The notes beneath the pieces were generated by a model, which was given only the letters and a program-made list of their open reading frames with translations, had not been told where the DNA came from and ran no database searches. From Anaerovibrio sp. JC8 (GTDB lineage Bacteria > Bacillota > Negativicutes > Selenomonadales > Selenomonadaceae): a stretch of DNA of 64,000 nt. Location of the stretch: assembly GCF_002100115.1 (NCBI RefSeq), contig NZ_ANBM01000009.1, positions 1 to 64,000 of the forward strand, read 5' to 3'. Positions 1 to 8,501 of this stretch are shown one piece after another (the first letter of the stretch is position 1; each line of letters starts with the position of its first letter). The translations under genes and the position numbers were made by a program.

Positions 1-104
1 TTAATCTGGTAAGACTCCTTATAGACGATAAGGTTGATAGGCTGGAAGTGGAAGCGTGGTGACATGTGAAGCGGACCAGTACTAATAAGTCGAGGGCTTA
101 ACTT
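1..104 (+). rRNA. 23S rRNA, 3' end (partial)
   Basis: The first ~104 bases match the conserved 3' terminus of 23S rRNA: the domain VI segment with the gacatgtgaagcggaccagt region and the terminal gtactaataagtcgagggct helix. The gene enters from outside the window. It is followed by a 75-nt AT-rich spacer and then 5S, the usual operon order. The exact 3' end is estimated to within a few bases. Confidence 0.93.
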
Positions 105-179
105 AAGCACTCTTAAGATGATTCTTGTTTCTGTATAGTTTTGAGAGTACATTATGAAATGTATTTTCTAATTGTATAT

Positions 180-293
180 CCGGTGACGTTAGCTATGTGG
201 TCCCACCTGTTCCCATTCCGAACACAGTAGTTAAGCACATAAACGCCGAAAGTACTTGGCTGGAGACGGCCTGGGAGGATAGGAAGTTGCCGG
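180..293 (+). rRNA. 5S rRNA
   Basis: About 114 nt with the conserved 5S core (cccattccgaacacag) and complementary ends, ccggtga at the 5' side pairing with ttgccgg at the 3' side (helix I). It lies between 23S and the first tRNA, only about 6 nt before tRNA-Asn, so it is probably processed from the common rRNA-tRNA transcript. Confidence 0.93.
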
Positions 294-299
294 TTACAT

Positions 300-375
300 T
301 CCTCGATAGTTCAGCCGGTAGAACGACGGACTGTTAATCCGTATGTCGTAGGTTCGAGTCCTACTCGAGGAGCCA
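300..375 (+). tRNA. tRNA-Asn (GTT)
   Basis: Cloverleaf with acceptor stem TCCTCGA/TCGAGGA, anticodon GTT, T-arm GGTTCGAGTC and an encoded CCA end. First gene of the 12-tRNA array behind 5S. Confidence 0.97.
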
Positions 376-393
376 TTTTACCCCTGGGGTGAT

Positions 394-470
394 TGGGGTA
401 TAGCCAAGTTGGTTAAGGCACGGGACTTTGACTCCCGCACTCGTTGGTTCGAGTCCAACTACCCCAGCCA
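394..470 (+). tRNA. tRNA-Gln (TTG)
   Basis: Acceptor TGGGGTA/TACCCCA, anticodon TTG in the loop CTTTGAC, encoded CCA. A second tRNA-Gln (CTG) lies on the minus strand at 33117-33192. Confidence 0.97.
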
Positions 471-474
471 AAAC

Positions 475-550
475 GGTTCACTAGCTCAGTTGGCAGAGCA
501 CCTGACTTTTAATCAGGGTGTCCCGGGTTCAAATCCCGGGTGAGCCACCA
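475..550 (+). tRNA. tRNA-Lys (TTT)
   Basis: Acceptor GGTTCAC/GTGAGCC, anticodon TTT, encoded CCA; separated from tRNA-Gln by 4 nt. Confidence 0.97.
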
Positions 551-578
551 TGAGTTCTGTTTTGGAAATTAATATTAT

Positions 579-654
579 GACTCACTAGCTCAACTGGTAG
601 AGCATCTGACTCTTAATCAGCAGGTTCGGGGTTCGAGTCCCCGGTGGGTCACCA
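579..654 (+). tRNA. tRNA-Lys (CTT)
   Basis: Acceptor GACTCAC/GTGGGTC (one G-T pair), anticodon CTT in the loop CTCTTAA, encoded CCA. It forms a tandem with the TTT isoacceptor, so both Lys codons have a dedicated tRNA. Confidence 0.96.
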
Positions 655-661
655 TTTATAT

Positions 662-737
662 GGGCGCTTAGCTCAGCTGGGAGAGCGTCTGCCTTACAAG
701 CAGAATGTCAGCGGTTCGATCCCGTTAGCGCCCACCA
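662..737 (+). tRNA. tRNA-Val (TAC)
   Basis: Acceptor GGGCGCT/AGCGCCC, anticodon TAC, encoded CCA; 7 nt after tRNA-Lys(CTT). Confidence 0.97.
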
Positions 738-744
738 TTATTAT

Positions 745-821
745 GGCCCGGTAGTTTAGTTGGTTAGAATGCCGCCCTGTCACGGCGGAGGTCAGGGGTT
801 CAAGTCCCCTTCGGGTCGCCA
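745..821 (+). tRNA. tRNA-Asp (GTC)
   Basis: Acceptor GGCCCGG/TCGGGTC, anticodon GTC in the loop CTGTCAC, discriminator G, encoded CCA. Confidence 0.97.
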
Positions 822-825
822 TTAT

Positions 826-901
826 GCCTCGGTAGCTCAGTTGGTAGAGCAGGGGACTGAAAATCCCCGTGTCAGTGGTTCGATTCCGCTCTGAGGCACC
901 A
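826..901 (+). tRNA. tRNA-Phe (GAA)
   Basis: Acceptor GCCTCGG/CTGAGGC, anticodon GAA in the loop CTGAAAA, encoded CCA. Confidence 0.97.
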
Positions 902-909
902 TTTTTTAT

Positions 910-985
910 GCTGGTGTAGCTCAATAGGTAGAGCAGCTGACTTGTAATCAGCAGGTTGGGGGTTCAATTCCTCTCGCCAGCTCCA
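910..985 (+). tRNA. tRNA-Thr (TGT)
   Basis: Acceptor GCTGGTG/CGCCAGC, anticodon TGT in the loop CTTGTAA, encoded CCA. Confidence 0.97.
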
Positions 986-996
986 TTGATACTTAC

Positions 997-1070
997 GCGG
1001 GTGTAGCTCAATGGTAGAGCCCCAGCCTTCCAAGCTGGTCACGTGGGTTCGATTCCCATCACCCGCTCCA
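997..1070 (+). tRNA. tRNA-Gly (TCC)
   Basis: Acceptor GCGGGTG/CACCCGC, anticodon TCC in the loop CTTCCAA, encoded CCA; 74 nt. Confidence 0.97.
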
Positions 1071-1084
1071 TATAAAGTCTTTTT

Positions 1085-1173
1085 GCCGGGGTGGCGGAAC
1101 TGGCAGACGCACGGGACTTAAAATCCCGCGGTAGGAGACTACCGTACCGGTTCGATTCCGGTCCTCGGCACCA
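1085..1173 (+). tRNA. tRNA-Leu (TAA)
   Basis: Class II tRNA with a long variable arm (GGTAGGAGACTACC), anticodon TAA, discriminator A and encoded CCA; 89 nt. First of three leucine isoacceptors in a row. Confidence 0.97.
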
Positions 1174-1186
1174 CTAAAAAAAGAAC

Positions 1187-1215
1187 TTGCTTCATATAAT
1201 TGAATATGATATAAT
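1187..1215 (+). promoter_or_regulatory. Internal promoter before the last two tRNA-Leu genes
   Basis: TTGCTT (1187-1192), 17 nt, TATAAT (1210-1215), ending 12 nt before tRNA-Leu(CAG). The match is near consensus and sits in the only sizeable gap of the array, so the last two leucine tRNAs can probably be made independently of the rRNA promoter. Confidence 0.75.
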
Positions 1216-1227
1216 ACTTGTTGTTAT

Positions 1228-1314
1228 GCGGCCGTGGCGAAACGGCAGACGCGCTAGCTTCAGGCGCTAGTGGGGGTTGACCCCGTGGTGGTTCAAATCC
1301 ACTCGGCCGCACCA
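1228..1314 (+). tRNA. tRNA-Leu (CAG)
   Basis: Class II tRNA, acceptor GCGGCCG/CGGCCGC, anticodon CAG, long variable arm, discriminator A, encoded CCA; 87 nt. It would read CUG, the codon proposed as specifier of the leuA T-box at 25572. Confidence 0.96.
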
Positions 1315-1338
1315 TATATACTTTGTATTGTGTAACAT

Positions 1339-1424
1339 GCGGTTGTGGCGGAATAGGCAGACGCGCTACTTTGAGGGGGTAGTGATCACAAGTCGTGTGG
1401 GTTCAAGTCCCACCAACCGCACCA
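1339..1424 (+). tRNA. tRNA-Leu (GAG)
   Basis: Class II tRNA, acceptor GCGGTTG/CAACCGC, anticodon stem CTACT/GGTAG with loop TTGAGGG giving anticodon GAG, encoded CCA; 86 nt. Last gene of the array. Confidence 0.94.
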
Positions 1425-1433
1425 TTTTATTTT

Positions 1434-1456
1434 ACCGAGTTTTGCTCGGTTTTTTT
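1434..1456 (+). terminator. Intrinsic terminator of the rRNA-tRNA array
   Basis: ACCGAG/CTCGGT stem with a TTTTG loop followed by six or more T, 9 nt after the last tRNA. Confidence 0.88.
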
Positions 1457-1554
1457 AGTTTAAATAGAGGATTTTTACTTTTGGTGGAGAAGTATAATCG
1501 TACTAAGAGTGAATTTTTTGTTTAACTTTTTTATAATCTTATTGGAGGGATTTT

Positions 1555-3624
1555 ATGGCGCATTTTAAACAAGATTCCAGTGTTAAGACAAAATTAATGC
1601 TGGTAAGTGGCGTGACTATCTTCGTAGCCATGCTGGCTATGGGTATTATTCTCAATGGAATAATTACCAACAATCAGAGAGAGTCATTCCATGAAGAGAC
1701 AAATCTTCAGGCAGTTCAGGTGGATAATACTATGAACATTTTCCTGGAGGAGCTTCGTGCCGGTTTGGTTAACATGTCCAATGATCCTATTTTGCGTCAG
1801 GGCGGTAATATTACTGTATACAGTGACGGTGAAGTGGATGCCAAGGGCATGATTGCCATGGACCCTGCTGCCAAGGGCGGCTATGAGTTGGCTGCCTATG
1901 ACATTTTCCAGCGCTTTGCTGAAGCAAACAAGGGGTCTGTTTCTGTAGTAAGTCTTGGTACTACCGATGGTGGTTTTCTTCAGTATCCTGTTGTAAAGCG
2001 TAAGAAGGGGTATGATTCCCGTACCCGTGACTGGTACAAAAATAGTATGGCAGCAAAGGATAAGGTTCTTATCACTGCTCCGTTTATGACTTCCAAGGGT
2101 ACTCCTACTATTGGTATTTTCCTGGTATTGAAGGATAACTCCAACAATCCATTGGGTGTTCTTGGTATTAACATTGATTTGCCGGTTATTACTGATATGA
2201 TCAGTGAGATTAAGATTGGTGAAACCGGTTACATGGTAGTGGTTGATGCTGATGGTGTAATTTTCGCAGACCCTGCAAATCCTGACCTGAACTTTAAGAA
2301 GCTGGCTGAGGTTGAGGGTGATATGAGCAAGCTGGCCAACGAAAAGGCCGGTATGTTTGATCTGGAAATTGATGGTGTAAACAAGGTTGTTTCTGTTTAT
2401 ACTTCCGAGCAGACTGGTTATAAGTATTTGACCATTGTTGATGAAGCACAGCTTATGGTTCCGGTTAGCCACATGCGTATTACTCTGGCTATCGTGCTTA
2501 TCGTAGCACTGGTTCTCGTACTTGGCCTGATTTACATGGTTTGCACCAAGCTCTTCAAGCCACTAAGCATTCTTGCCGGTGCATCTGAAGAGATTGCTGA
2601 TGGTAACATCCGTCAGTTCCATCTTGATTATGAGGCTAATGATGAAATTGGCCGTCTCTGTAGTGCATTTATGCAGATGACTGAGCATCTCAAGAGTCTG
2701 CTTGAGCAGATTCAGACCAGTTCCCAGCAGGTATCTGCTGCTTCCCGTGACCTTTCTGATGGTTCCGACCAGTGTGCAGAGACTATCACACATGTGGCCG
2801 GCAAGGTTTCCGATATTGCCGGTGCTGCACAGCAGCAGAATGATACCATGATTCATGTTGTTGATCAGATCCGCAACATGACTGATAATGTTACTTCCAT
2901 TGCTTCCAGTGCTGAGCGTATGAGCAAGGCATCTGCCAACGCAGGTGAGGCTGCCGGCAAGGGTGAGGCTTCCATTAAGCGTGCTGTCAGCCAGATGAAT
3001 CAGATTTCTACCACTGTAGAACAGTCTGCTGGTGCAGTTGCAAATCTGGGTGTTCGTTCCCAGGAAATTGGCGAGATTATCAATACCATTTCCGGTATTG
3101 CTGATCAGACCAACCTGTTGGCTCTTAATGCAGCAATCGAGGCTGCAAGAGCTGGTGAGCATGGCCGCGGCTTCGCCGTTGTTGCTGATGAGGTTAGAAA
3201 GCTGGCTGAGCAGTCCTCCGAGGCTGCTGCAGAGGTTGCCTCCATTATTCAGGCTATTCAGAGTGAGACTCAGAAGGCCGTTAACAGCATGAAGGAAGGT
3301 ACTGCAGCTGTTAAGACTGGTAGCGATGTAGTGGCTGAGGCTGGTACTCAGTTCCAGCAGATTGTTGATAACGTAAATGAGGTAGATGCCTTGATTAAGG
3401 AGGCTGCCCATGCGGCTAATGCAACTGCTGATTCCAGTATGGCTGTACTGAATTCTGCTGAGAATGTTGAGAAGGTTACCCAGACCGTGACTGCCAGCAT
3501 CGATGCTATTTCCTCTGCTACTGAGGAACAGTCTGCTACTATGGAAGAGATTGCTGCTTCTACCCGCAATCTGTCCGATTTGGCTGACGAGCTTCAGAGA
3601 GAGCTTAAGAAATTCAGATTCTAA
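1555..3624 (+). CDS. Methyl-accepting chemotaxis protein (dCache-HAMP-MA)
   Basis: A 689-residue transmembrane chemoreceptor. Order: N-terminal membrane segment (~12-33), a ~270-residue periplasmic ligand-binding region with double-Cache features ([26 protein letters not shown]), a second membrane segment (~305-330), a HAMP linker, then the coiled-coil signalling domain with the conserved hairpin tip ([18 protein letters not shown]). It would sense a small molecule outside the cell and control CheA; the ligand cannot be read from sequence. ATG is preceded by TTGGAGGGA. It stands alone, with a terminator on each side and no che gene nearby, so it feeds a chemotaxis system encoded elsewhere. 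Confidence 0.95.
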   Translation: MAHFKQDSSVKTKLMLVSGVTIFVAMLAMGIILNGIITNNQRESFHEETNLQAVQVDNTMNIFLEELRAGLVNMSNDPILRQGGNITVYSDGEVDAKGMIAMDPAAKGGYELAAYDIFQRFAEANKGSVSVVSLGTTDGGFLQYPVVKRKKGYDSRTRDWYKNSMAAKDKVLITAPFMTSKGTPTIGIFLVLKDNSNNPLGVLGINIDLPVITDMISEIKIGETGYMVVVDADGVIFADPANPDLNFKKLAEVEGDMSKLANEKAGMFDLEIDGVNKVVSVYTSEQTGYKYLTIVDEAQLMVPVSHMRITLAIVLIVALVLVLGLIYMVCTKLFKPLSILAGASEEIADGNIRQFHLDYEANDEIGRLCSAFMQMTEHLKSLLEQIQTSSQQVSAASRDLSDGSDQCAETITHVAGKVSDIAGAAQQQNDTMIHVVDQIRNMTDNVTSIASSAERMSKASANAGEAAGKGEASIKRAVSQMNQISTTVEQSAGAVANLGVRSQEIGEIINTISGIADQTNLLALNAAIEAARAGEHGRGFAVVADEVRKLAEQSSEAAAEVASIIQAIQSETQKAVNSMKEGTAAVKTGSDVVAEAGTQFQQIVDNVNEVDALIKEAAHAANATADSSMAVLNSAENVEKVTQTVTASIDAISSATEEQSATMEEIAASTRNLSDLADELQRELKKFRF

Positions 3625-3640
3625 TTCGAATGATTGTAAC

Positions 3641-3674
3641 AAAATCCAGTGTCCTTCGGGGCACTGGATTTTTT
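3641..3674 (+). terminator. Intrinsic terminator after the chemoreceptor gene
   Basis: AAAATCCAGTG/CACTGGATTTT hairpin with a TCCTTCGGGG loop and a run of six T. Confidence 0.92.
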
Positions 3675-3744
3675 AATGTTATTTCCATAAATCTGTGGTA
3701 CAATACCATTACTTTTTTGAAATAATATTTATTGAGGTTTATTT

Positions 3745-4890
3745 ATGTTGTTCTTTTTTTCTATACTTTTTATAATTCTTACAGCAATTATAATTATTAC
3801 CCAAAAGGCATTGGGGCTTATTTTTTCCGGCAGTACCTTAAAGAAAGCCAGACGGATGCTTCTTTATGGGGATATTTTACTGGTGGCCGGCATGGTCTTA
3901 GGTTTTACCAAGCTCCATGGCATGGCTGCGGGGGGAATCATTTTACAGGCAGCGACCATGGTATTTATGGCTCAGATTGTGTATGATTGGCTGGCCCTAG
4001 GGTATGTAATTGTGCGCTTTCTGAAGAAAAAGCTGTTTGATGTGCCGGAGAATCCTCAGCGGCGGCAGTTTTTGAAGGGAGCAGCAGTTTTACCGGCGGT
4101 AGCAGTGGCAGTTTCCGCTTATGGGGGGCTGATCGAGCGTAATCAGACCGTAATTCGCCGCTATGATGTGCCTGTTGAGCATATTCCCGAGGATATAAGA
4201 GGCTTGTCCATTGCCCAGCTTAGTGATATTCATTTGGGCCCATTTATGGGCCTGGAGGAGCTGGATAACCTTTTAAAGCAGACCAGCGAGTTAGGCTGTG
4301 ATATGCTGGCCATTACCGGTGACTTATTTGATGATAATAAAATCAATTATAAAGCTGCCAAGCTGGTGGACAGCTATGTGGACAGCTTCAAATATGGTAT
4401 TTATTATTGCTGGGGCAATCATGAGCATATGCGGGGGCTTCCGGCCATTGATATAGCTATTGAGGGAGCCCGGATAAAGAAGCTGGTCAACAGCTTTGAT
4501 AAGGTTGCAGGCAGTGAATTGCCGCTGTACATGGCTGGAGTGGATTATCCAATAAAACGGGACCAGTTCAGTTTTTTGCAGGACAGATACACTGAGCTGG
4601 CCTTGGAGGATATTCCGGAAAAATCAGTTAAAGTCTTGCTGGCCCATCATCCGGACTTTATTGATTCAGCGGCCAAATACAACACCAATCTGGTGCTGAC
4701 GGGACACACCCATGGTGGCCAACTGGGCTTCTTTGGCATACCATTGGTGCCGCCAATTTTCAAATATTTAAGAGGAATGTATCATGTCGGGCATACCATG
4801 GGCTATGTTCATTCCGGCAACGGCAGCTGGTTCCCATTTAGGTTTGGCTGTCCACCGGAAATTGCCGTGTTTACCTTGACAGAAAAATAG
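3745..4890 (+). CDS. YkuE-like metallophosphoesterase with membrane segments and Tat-type motif
   Basis: A 381-residue calcineurin-type phosphoesterase. Metal-binding motifs appear in order: SDIHLG (~160), GDLFDD, GNHEHM, HHPD and TGHTHGGQ. Before the catalytic domain are hydrophobic segments (~1-20, ~42-60, ~70-92) and then RRQFLKG followed by a hydrophobic stretch (~106-126), which looks like a twin-arginine signal as in the B. subtilis YkuE family. The enzyme is therefore probably displayed outside the membrane, acting on phosphate esters in or at the envelope; the substrate is unknown. ATG has a GAGG ribosome site. It is a single gene between terminators. Confidence 0.9.
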   Translation: MLFFFSILFIILTAIIIITQKALGLIFSGSTLKKARRMLLYGDILLVAGMVLGFTKLHGMAAGGIILQAATMVFMAQIVYDWLALGYVIVRFLKKKLFDVPENPQRRQFLKGAAVLPAVAVAVSAYGGLIERNQTVIRRYDVPVEHIPEDIRGLSIAQLSDIHLGPFMGLEELDNLLKQTSELGCDMLAITGDLFDDNKINYKAAKLVDSYVDSFKYGIYYCWGNHEHMRGLPAIDIAIEGARIKKLVNSFDKVAGSELPLYMAGVDYPIKRDQFSFLQDRYTELALEDIPEKSVKVLLAHHPDFIDSAAKYNTNLVLTGHTHGGQLGFFGIPLVPPIFKYLRGMYHVGHTMGYVHSGNGSWFPFRFGCPPEIAVFTLTEK

Positions 4891-4893
4891 CAA

Positions 4894-4922
4894 CAAAAAA
4901 ACGCCGCTTTATGCGGCGTTTT
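4894..4922. terminator. Bidirectional terminator
   Basis: AACGCCGC/GCGGCGTT hairpin flanked by seven A on the left and four T on the right. It can end the phosphoesterase transcript on the plus strand and the tRNA-Ser pair on the minus strand. Confidence 0.85.
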
Positions 4923-4931
4923 AAGTTCAAA

Positions 4932-5020
4932 TGGCGGAGTGGGAGGGATTCGAACCCTCGCAGCCTTGCGACTCTAACGATTTAGCAAACCGTCCTCTTC
5001 AGCCTCTTGAGTACCACTCC
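4932..5020 (-). tRNA. tRNA-Ser (GCT)
   Basis: Read on the minus strand: acceptor GGAGTGG/CCACTCC, anticodon GCT, long variable arm, discriminator G, encoded CCA; 89 nt. Confidence 0.95.
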
Positions 5021-5025
5021 ATATA

Positions 5026-5114
<89 letters not shown>

Positions 5115-5240
5115 ATAGCATTGATTATTATAACAAAATGATTTTATCCATGTCAACAAAAAATGGCCCAAGGCCTTTTATTTTAGGCTGGTTTAAGGTA
5201 AAATGATATGAAGTATTTTGATTTAGGGAATGGTGAATAG

Positions 5241-6215
5241 TTGCAGAATATAGCAGAAGAAATTATTGAATTTGCTGACCGCGGCGAAGCCATGGCTTTG
5301 CTGGGGGAAAGAGATGAATATGTTCGTGTATTGATGGAGAACTTTGATGCCCGGTTTATCAGCCGCGGTGAGGTGCTGGAAATCAGCGGTGAAGCCTCCC
5401 AGGTGGAGCCGGCGGCGAAGATTGTCCGGGAGCTGCAATATTTGTTCCGTCAGGGCAATGCCATCACCATGCACGAGGTAAGATACAGTATTGGATTGGT
5501 GAAGGGCGGCAAGGGCGAAGCTCTCCACAGCCTGTTTGGTGATACTATTTTGGTTACTTCCAGGGGACGGCATGTGCGGCCAAAGACCTTGGGACAGCGG
5601 GTGTATGTGGATGCCATCAAGAAGAATTCCATTACCTTTGGAGTAGGTCCGGCAGGTACCGGCAAAACCTATCTGGCGGTGGTTTTGGCATGCGCGGCTC
5701 TTAGAAACCGTGAGGTGGAGCGGCTTATTCTTACCCGTCCGGCCGTTGAGGCAGGGGAGAAGCTGGGCTTTTTGCCGGGAGATTTGCAGGAAAAGGTTGA
5801 CCCTTATCTAAGACCTCTTTATGATGCCCTGCAGGATATCTTGGGGCAGGACACCTATCAAAAGCTCATGACCAAAGGGGTTATTGAGATTGCTCCATTG
5901 GCATATATGCGTGGCCGTACTCTGGAAAATGCCTATGTTATTTTGGACGAGGCCCAGAATACCACAGCCAAACAGATGAAAATGTTTTTGACCCGTCTTG
6001 GCTTTGGCTCCAAGATGGTGGTGACCGGTGACCCGGGACAGATAGACCTGCCTCGCGGGGTTACCTCCGGTTTAATTGAAGCAACCAAGGTCCTTGAGAA
6101 GGTCAAGGGCATTGAAATAGTAAGAATGGAAGCCATGGATGTTATCAGACATGATGTAGTATCCAGAATAGTGGAGGCTTACGACCGTTATGAGGCCTCT
6201 CAGAGAGAAGACTGA
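5241..6215 (+). CDS. phoH: PhoH-family ATPase
   Basis: 324 residues, the normal length of the family (about 320). Walker A is GPAGTGKT, Walker B is VILDEAQN, and GDPGQIDLPRG is the typical sensor region. PhoH proteins are P-loop NTPases linked to RNA metabolism, and their gene nearly always precedes ybeY, as here (14-nt gap). The start is taken as TTG at 5241 after an AGGGAATGG site; no ATG lies close upstream in frame. First gene of phoH-ybeY/era-recO. Confidence 0.93.
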   Translation: MQNIAEEIIEFADRGEAMALLGERDEYVRVLMENFDARFISRGEVLEISGEASQVEPAAKIVRELQYLFRQGNAITMHEVRYSIGLVKGGKGEALHSLFGDTILVTSRGRHVRPKTLGQRVYVDAIKKNSITFGVGPAGTGKTYLAVVLACAALRNREVERLILTRPAVEAGEKLGFLPGDLQEKVDPYLRPLYDALQDILGQDTYQKLMTKGVIEIAPLAYMRGRTLENAYVILDEAQNTTAKQMKMFLTRLGFGSKMVVTGDPGQIDLPRGVTSGLIEATKVLEKVKGIEIVRMEAMDVIRHDVVSRIVEAYDRYEASQRED

Positions 6216-6229
6216 TAGGAGATTTTATA

Positions 6230-7699
6230 ATGGATGTTATTATTAGCCTGGAGCCGGAGGATTTACAGCTGGAGCCGGAGGTAGAGGAAATTGTTCGCCA
6301 TGCAGCCGAGGTTACGGGACCTCTTTATGGTGTGGAGAACGGCGAGGTAAGCATTACCCTGACCAACAATGAATATATTCACCAGCTCAATAACAAATAT
6401 CGGGGATTGGACCGTCCTACAGATGTGCTGTCCTTTGCCTTTGCCGATAGTCAGGACCAGGAGCCGGAGATTGAGGGCGGCCTGGAAACTGAAATTTTGG
6501 GCGATATTATTATTTCCGTGGACAAAGCCAAGGAGCAGGCCAAGGAATATGGCCACAGCCTGAAGCGGGAGCTGTCCTTCCTTACGGTTCATGGTATGCT
6601 GCACCTTATGGGCTATGACCACATGGACGAGGAAGAACGGCTGGAAATGGAAGAGGAGCAGCGCTATGTTATGAACCAGCTGGGCATTACCCGTGAGGGG
6701 GATGACCAGGATATGCAGCTGCCGTTGGCGCAGGCTCCTGATGTGGTACAGAGCAAGGGCGTAGAAATTGATATAAATTCTATTCCGAAAAATGAGCCTA
6801 AGAAGCTGCCGAAGGATTATAAGTCCGGGTTTGTGGCTGTAATTGGCCGTCCTAATGTGGGTAAGTCTACTTTGATTAACAGCCTTATTGGCCAGAAAAT
6901 TGCTATCATGTCCGATAAGCCCCAGACCACCCGCAACCGAATCATGTGTGTGTTGACCAAGCCGGATGTGCAGATGGTATTTTTGGATACTCCGGGTATT
7001 CATAAGCCAATCGACAAGTTGGGCGAGTATATGGTTAAGGCTGCTGAGGGTACCTTGCAGGAGGTTGATGCCATTATATTTGTGGTGGATGCCAACGAAA
7101 AGTTTGGCCCTGGTGAGCATTATATTTTGGAGCGTTTGAAAGCTACCAAAAAACCGGTGGTATTGGCCATCAATAAGGTAGATTTACTGGAGGACAAGGA
7201 AGCTCTGCTGCCAATCATCACCAACTACAATGGCAAGTATGATTTTGCGGCTACAGTGCCAATTTCTGCATTGGAGGAAAATAATCTGGAGGGCCTGCTG
7301 GAAGAGGTCAAGAAGTATCTGCCAAAGGGGCCTCAGTATTACCCTGAGGATATGGTGACTGACCAGCCGGAACGCCTTATTATTGCGGAAATGGTCCGGG
7401 AAAAGGTGCTGCACCTGACCCGGGATGAGGTTCCTCATTCCATTGCCGTTGATGTGGATGAAATGAAGGTCCGGGATAACGGTGATAACTACGTTCGTGT
7501 AACCATTTATGTGGAAAGGGATTCTCAGAAGGGAATTATCATCGGCAAGAAGGGCGCTATGCTGAAGGAAATCGGAGCCCAGGCCCGTCAGGATGTTCAG
7601 ATGCTCTTAGGGGGCAAGGTATTCCTGGATCTCTGGGTAAAGGTTAAGAAGGACTGGCGCAACCGGGATAATATCCTTAAGGGATTTGGTTTTGAATAA
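6230..7699 (+). CDS. YbeY endoribonuclease - Era GTPase fusion protein
   Basis: One uninterrupted 489-codon frame holds two ribosome-maturation enzymes. Residues ~1-152 are YbeY: the zinc motif HGMLHLMGYDH (121-131) and RGLDRPTDVLSF are plain. Residues ~199-489 are Era: GRPNVGKS (206-213), DTPG, NKVD, and a C-terminal KH domain with GKKGAMLKEIG. The ~45-residue linker is Pro/Lys/Asp rich. YbeY trims 16S rRNA 3' ends and Era binds the same 3' region, so fusion is functionally reasonable. The dgkA and cdd genes often found between ybeY and era in Firmicutes are absent. ATG follows a TAGGAG site. Confidence 0.93.
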   Translation: MDVIISLEPEDLQLEPEVEEIVRHAAEVTGPLYGVENGEVSITLTNNEYIHQLNNKYRGLDRPTDVLSFAFADSQDQEPEIEGGLETEILGDIIISVDKAKEQAKEYGHSLKRELSFLTVHGMLHLMGYDHMDEEERLEMEEEQRYVMNQLGITREGDDQDMQLPLAQAPDVVQSKGVEIDINSIPKNEPKKLPKDYKSGFVAVIGRPNVGKSTLINSLIGQKIAIMSDKPQTTRNRIMCVLTKPDVQMVFLDTPGIHKPIDKLGEYMVKAAEGTLQEVDAIIFVVDANEKFGPGEHYILERLKATKKPVVLAINKVDLLEDKEALLPIITNYNGKYDFAATVPISALEENNLEGLLEEVKKYLPKGPQYYPEDMVTDQPERLIIAEMVREKVLHLTRDEVPHSIAVDVDEMKVRDNGDNYVRVTIYVERDSQKGIIIGKKGAMLKEIGAQARQDVQMLLGGKVFLDLWVKVKKDWRNRDNILKGFGFE

Positions 7700-8439
7700 T
7701 GGCACAGTATCAGACGGAAGCCCTGGTGCTGGGGGTAAAGAACTGGGGCGAAGCAGATAAAATAATAACCCTGTTGTCCCGGGAGCATGGGAAAATAACG
7801 GCTACGGCCTTTGGCTGCCGCCGCCCGAAAAGTCCCCTGGCCGGCCCCTTGCAGATGTTCAATGAAGTGGACATTCAGCTGACCAAGGGGAACCGTTTGG
7901 ATACGGTACGTCAGGCGTCCCTCAAGCAGGCCAACAAGAATATGAGCACGGATTTTTCGGCCATGGCCTATGGAGCCTTTGTGGCGGAGCTGGCTACCAA
8001 TCTGTCGGTGGAAGGGTTCCCACAGGCTGATATGTACGATAAGCTGTTGGAAGTGTTTGCTGCCTTTGGCAGCCGCAATCCACGGATTGCAGCTTTGGCA
8101 GCGGCCTTTCAGATTTTGGAATTTTCCGGAATGCAGCTTTCCTACGAGCGTTGCATCAGGAGTAATCTGGAAATAGAGGGCGATGCCTATTTTTCCATAA
8201 ATGATGGTGGGGCCATATCTCCTGCTCTGGTACAGTCGGAGGATAAGGGACTTATGGAATATCCTGAGGCCCTGCGGGTGTTTATTGGCCAGCTGCTGCA
8301 GCTTGATTGGCTGGAAAAGCCTGCCTTTAAGGTTAATGGCAGGATAATGGTACAGGCAGAATCCCTGTTATTGGGATATCTGTATCACATTTTTGGCAAG
8401 CCAATGAAATCTTTGCAGTTTATTCAGCAGGTGGGATAA
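7699..8439 (+). CDS. recO: RecO DNA repair protein (zinc site apparently lost)
   Basis: 246 residues, the usual size. The N-terminal OB-fold region is typical (YQTEALVLGVKNWGEADKII; SREHGKITATAFGCRR). RecO loads RecA onto SSB-coated gaps together with RecR. The start ATG shares one base with the ybeY-era stop codon, so the two are translationally coupled. The C-terminal CxxC...CxxC zinc finger of many Firmicute RecO proteins is missing: only one Cys (YERCIRSN) remains and the second pair is replaced by SPALVQS. Gram-negative RecO proteins also lack it. Confidence 0.93.
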   Translation: MAQYQTEALVLGVKNWGEADKIITLLSREHGKITATAFGCRRPKSPLAGPLQMFNEVDIQLTKGNRLDTVRQASLKQANKNMSTDFSAMAYGAFVAELATNLSVEGFPQADMYDKLLEVFAAFGSRNPRIAALAAAFQILEFSGMQLSYERCIRSNLEIEGDAYFSINDGGAISPALVQSEDKGLMEYPEALRVFIGQLLQLDWLEKPAFKVNGRIMVQAESLLLGYLYHIFGKPMKSLQFIQQVG

Positions 8440-8450
8440 AAGTGAAAAAT

Positions 8451-8490
8451 AAAAGTCTGGGATAATGTTAGACATTTCCCAGACTTTTTT
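8451..8490. terminator. Terminator between recO and rubrerythrin
   Basis: AAAAGTCTGGGA/TCCCAGACTTTT stem followed by T on the plus strand and by T (AAAA on plus) on the minus strand. It probably serves both convergent genes. Confidence 0.87.
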
Positions 8491-8501
8491 GTTGTCAGTA
8501 T

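Noticed and set aside
694-924. 76-codon minus-strand ORF
   Set aside because: It lies wholly within the antisense of tRNA-Val, Asp, Phe and Thr.
1277-1525. 82-codon plus-strand ORF after the tRNA array
   Set aside because: It starts inside tRNA-Leu(CAG) and runs through tRNA-Leu(GAG) and the terminator; the composition is that of the RNA genes.
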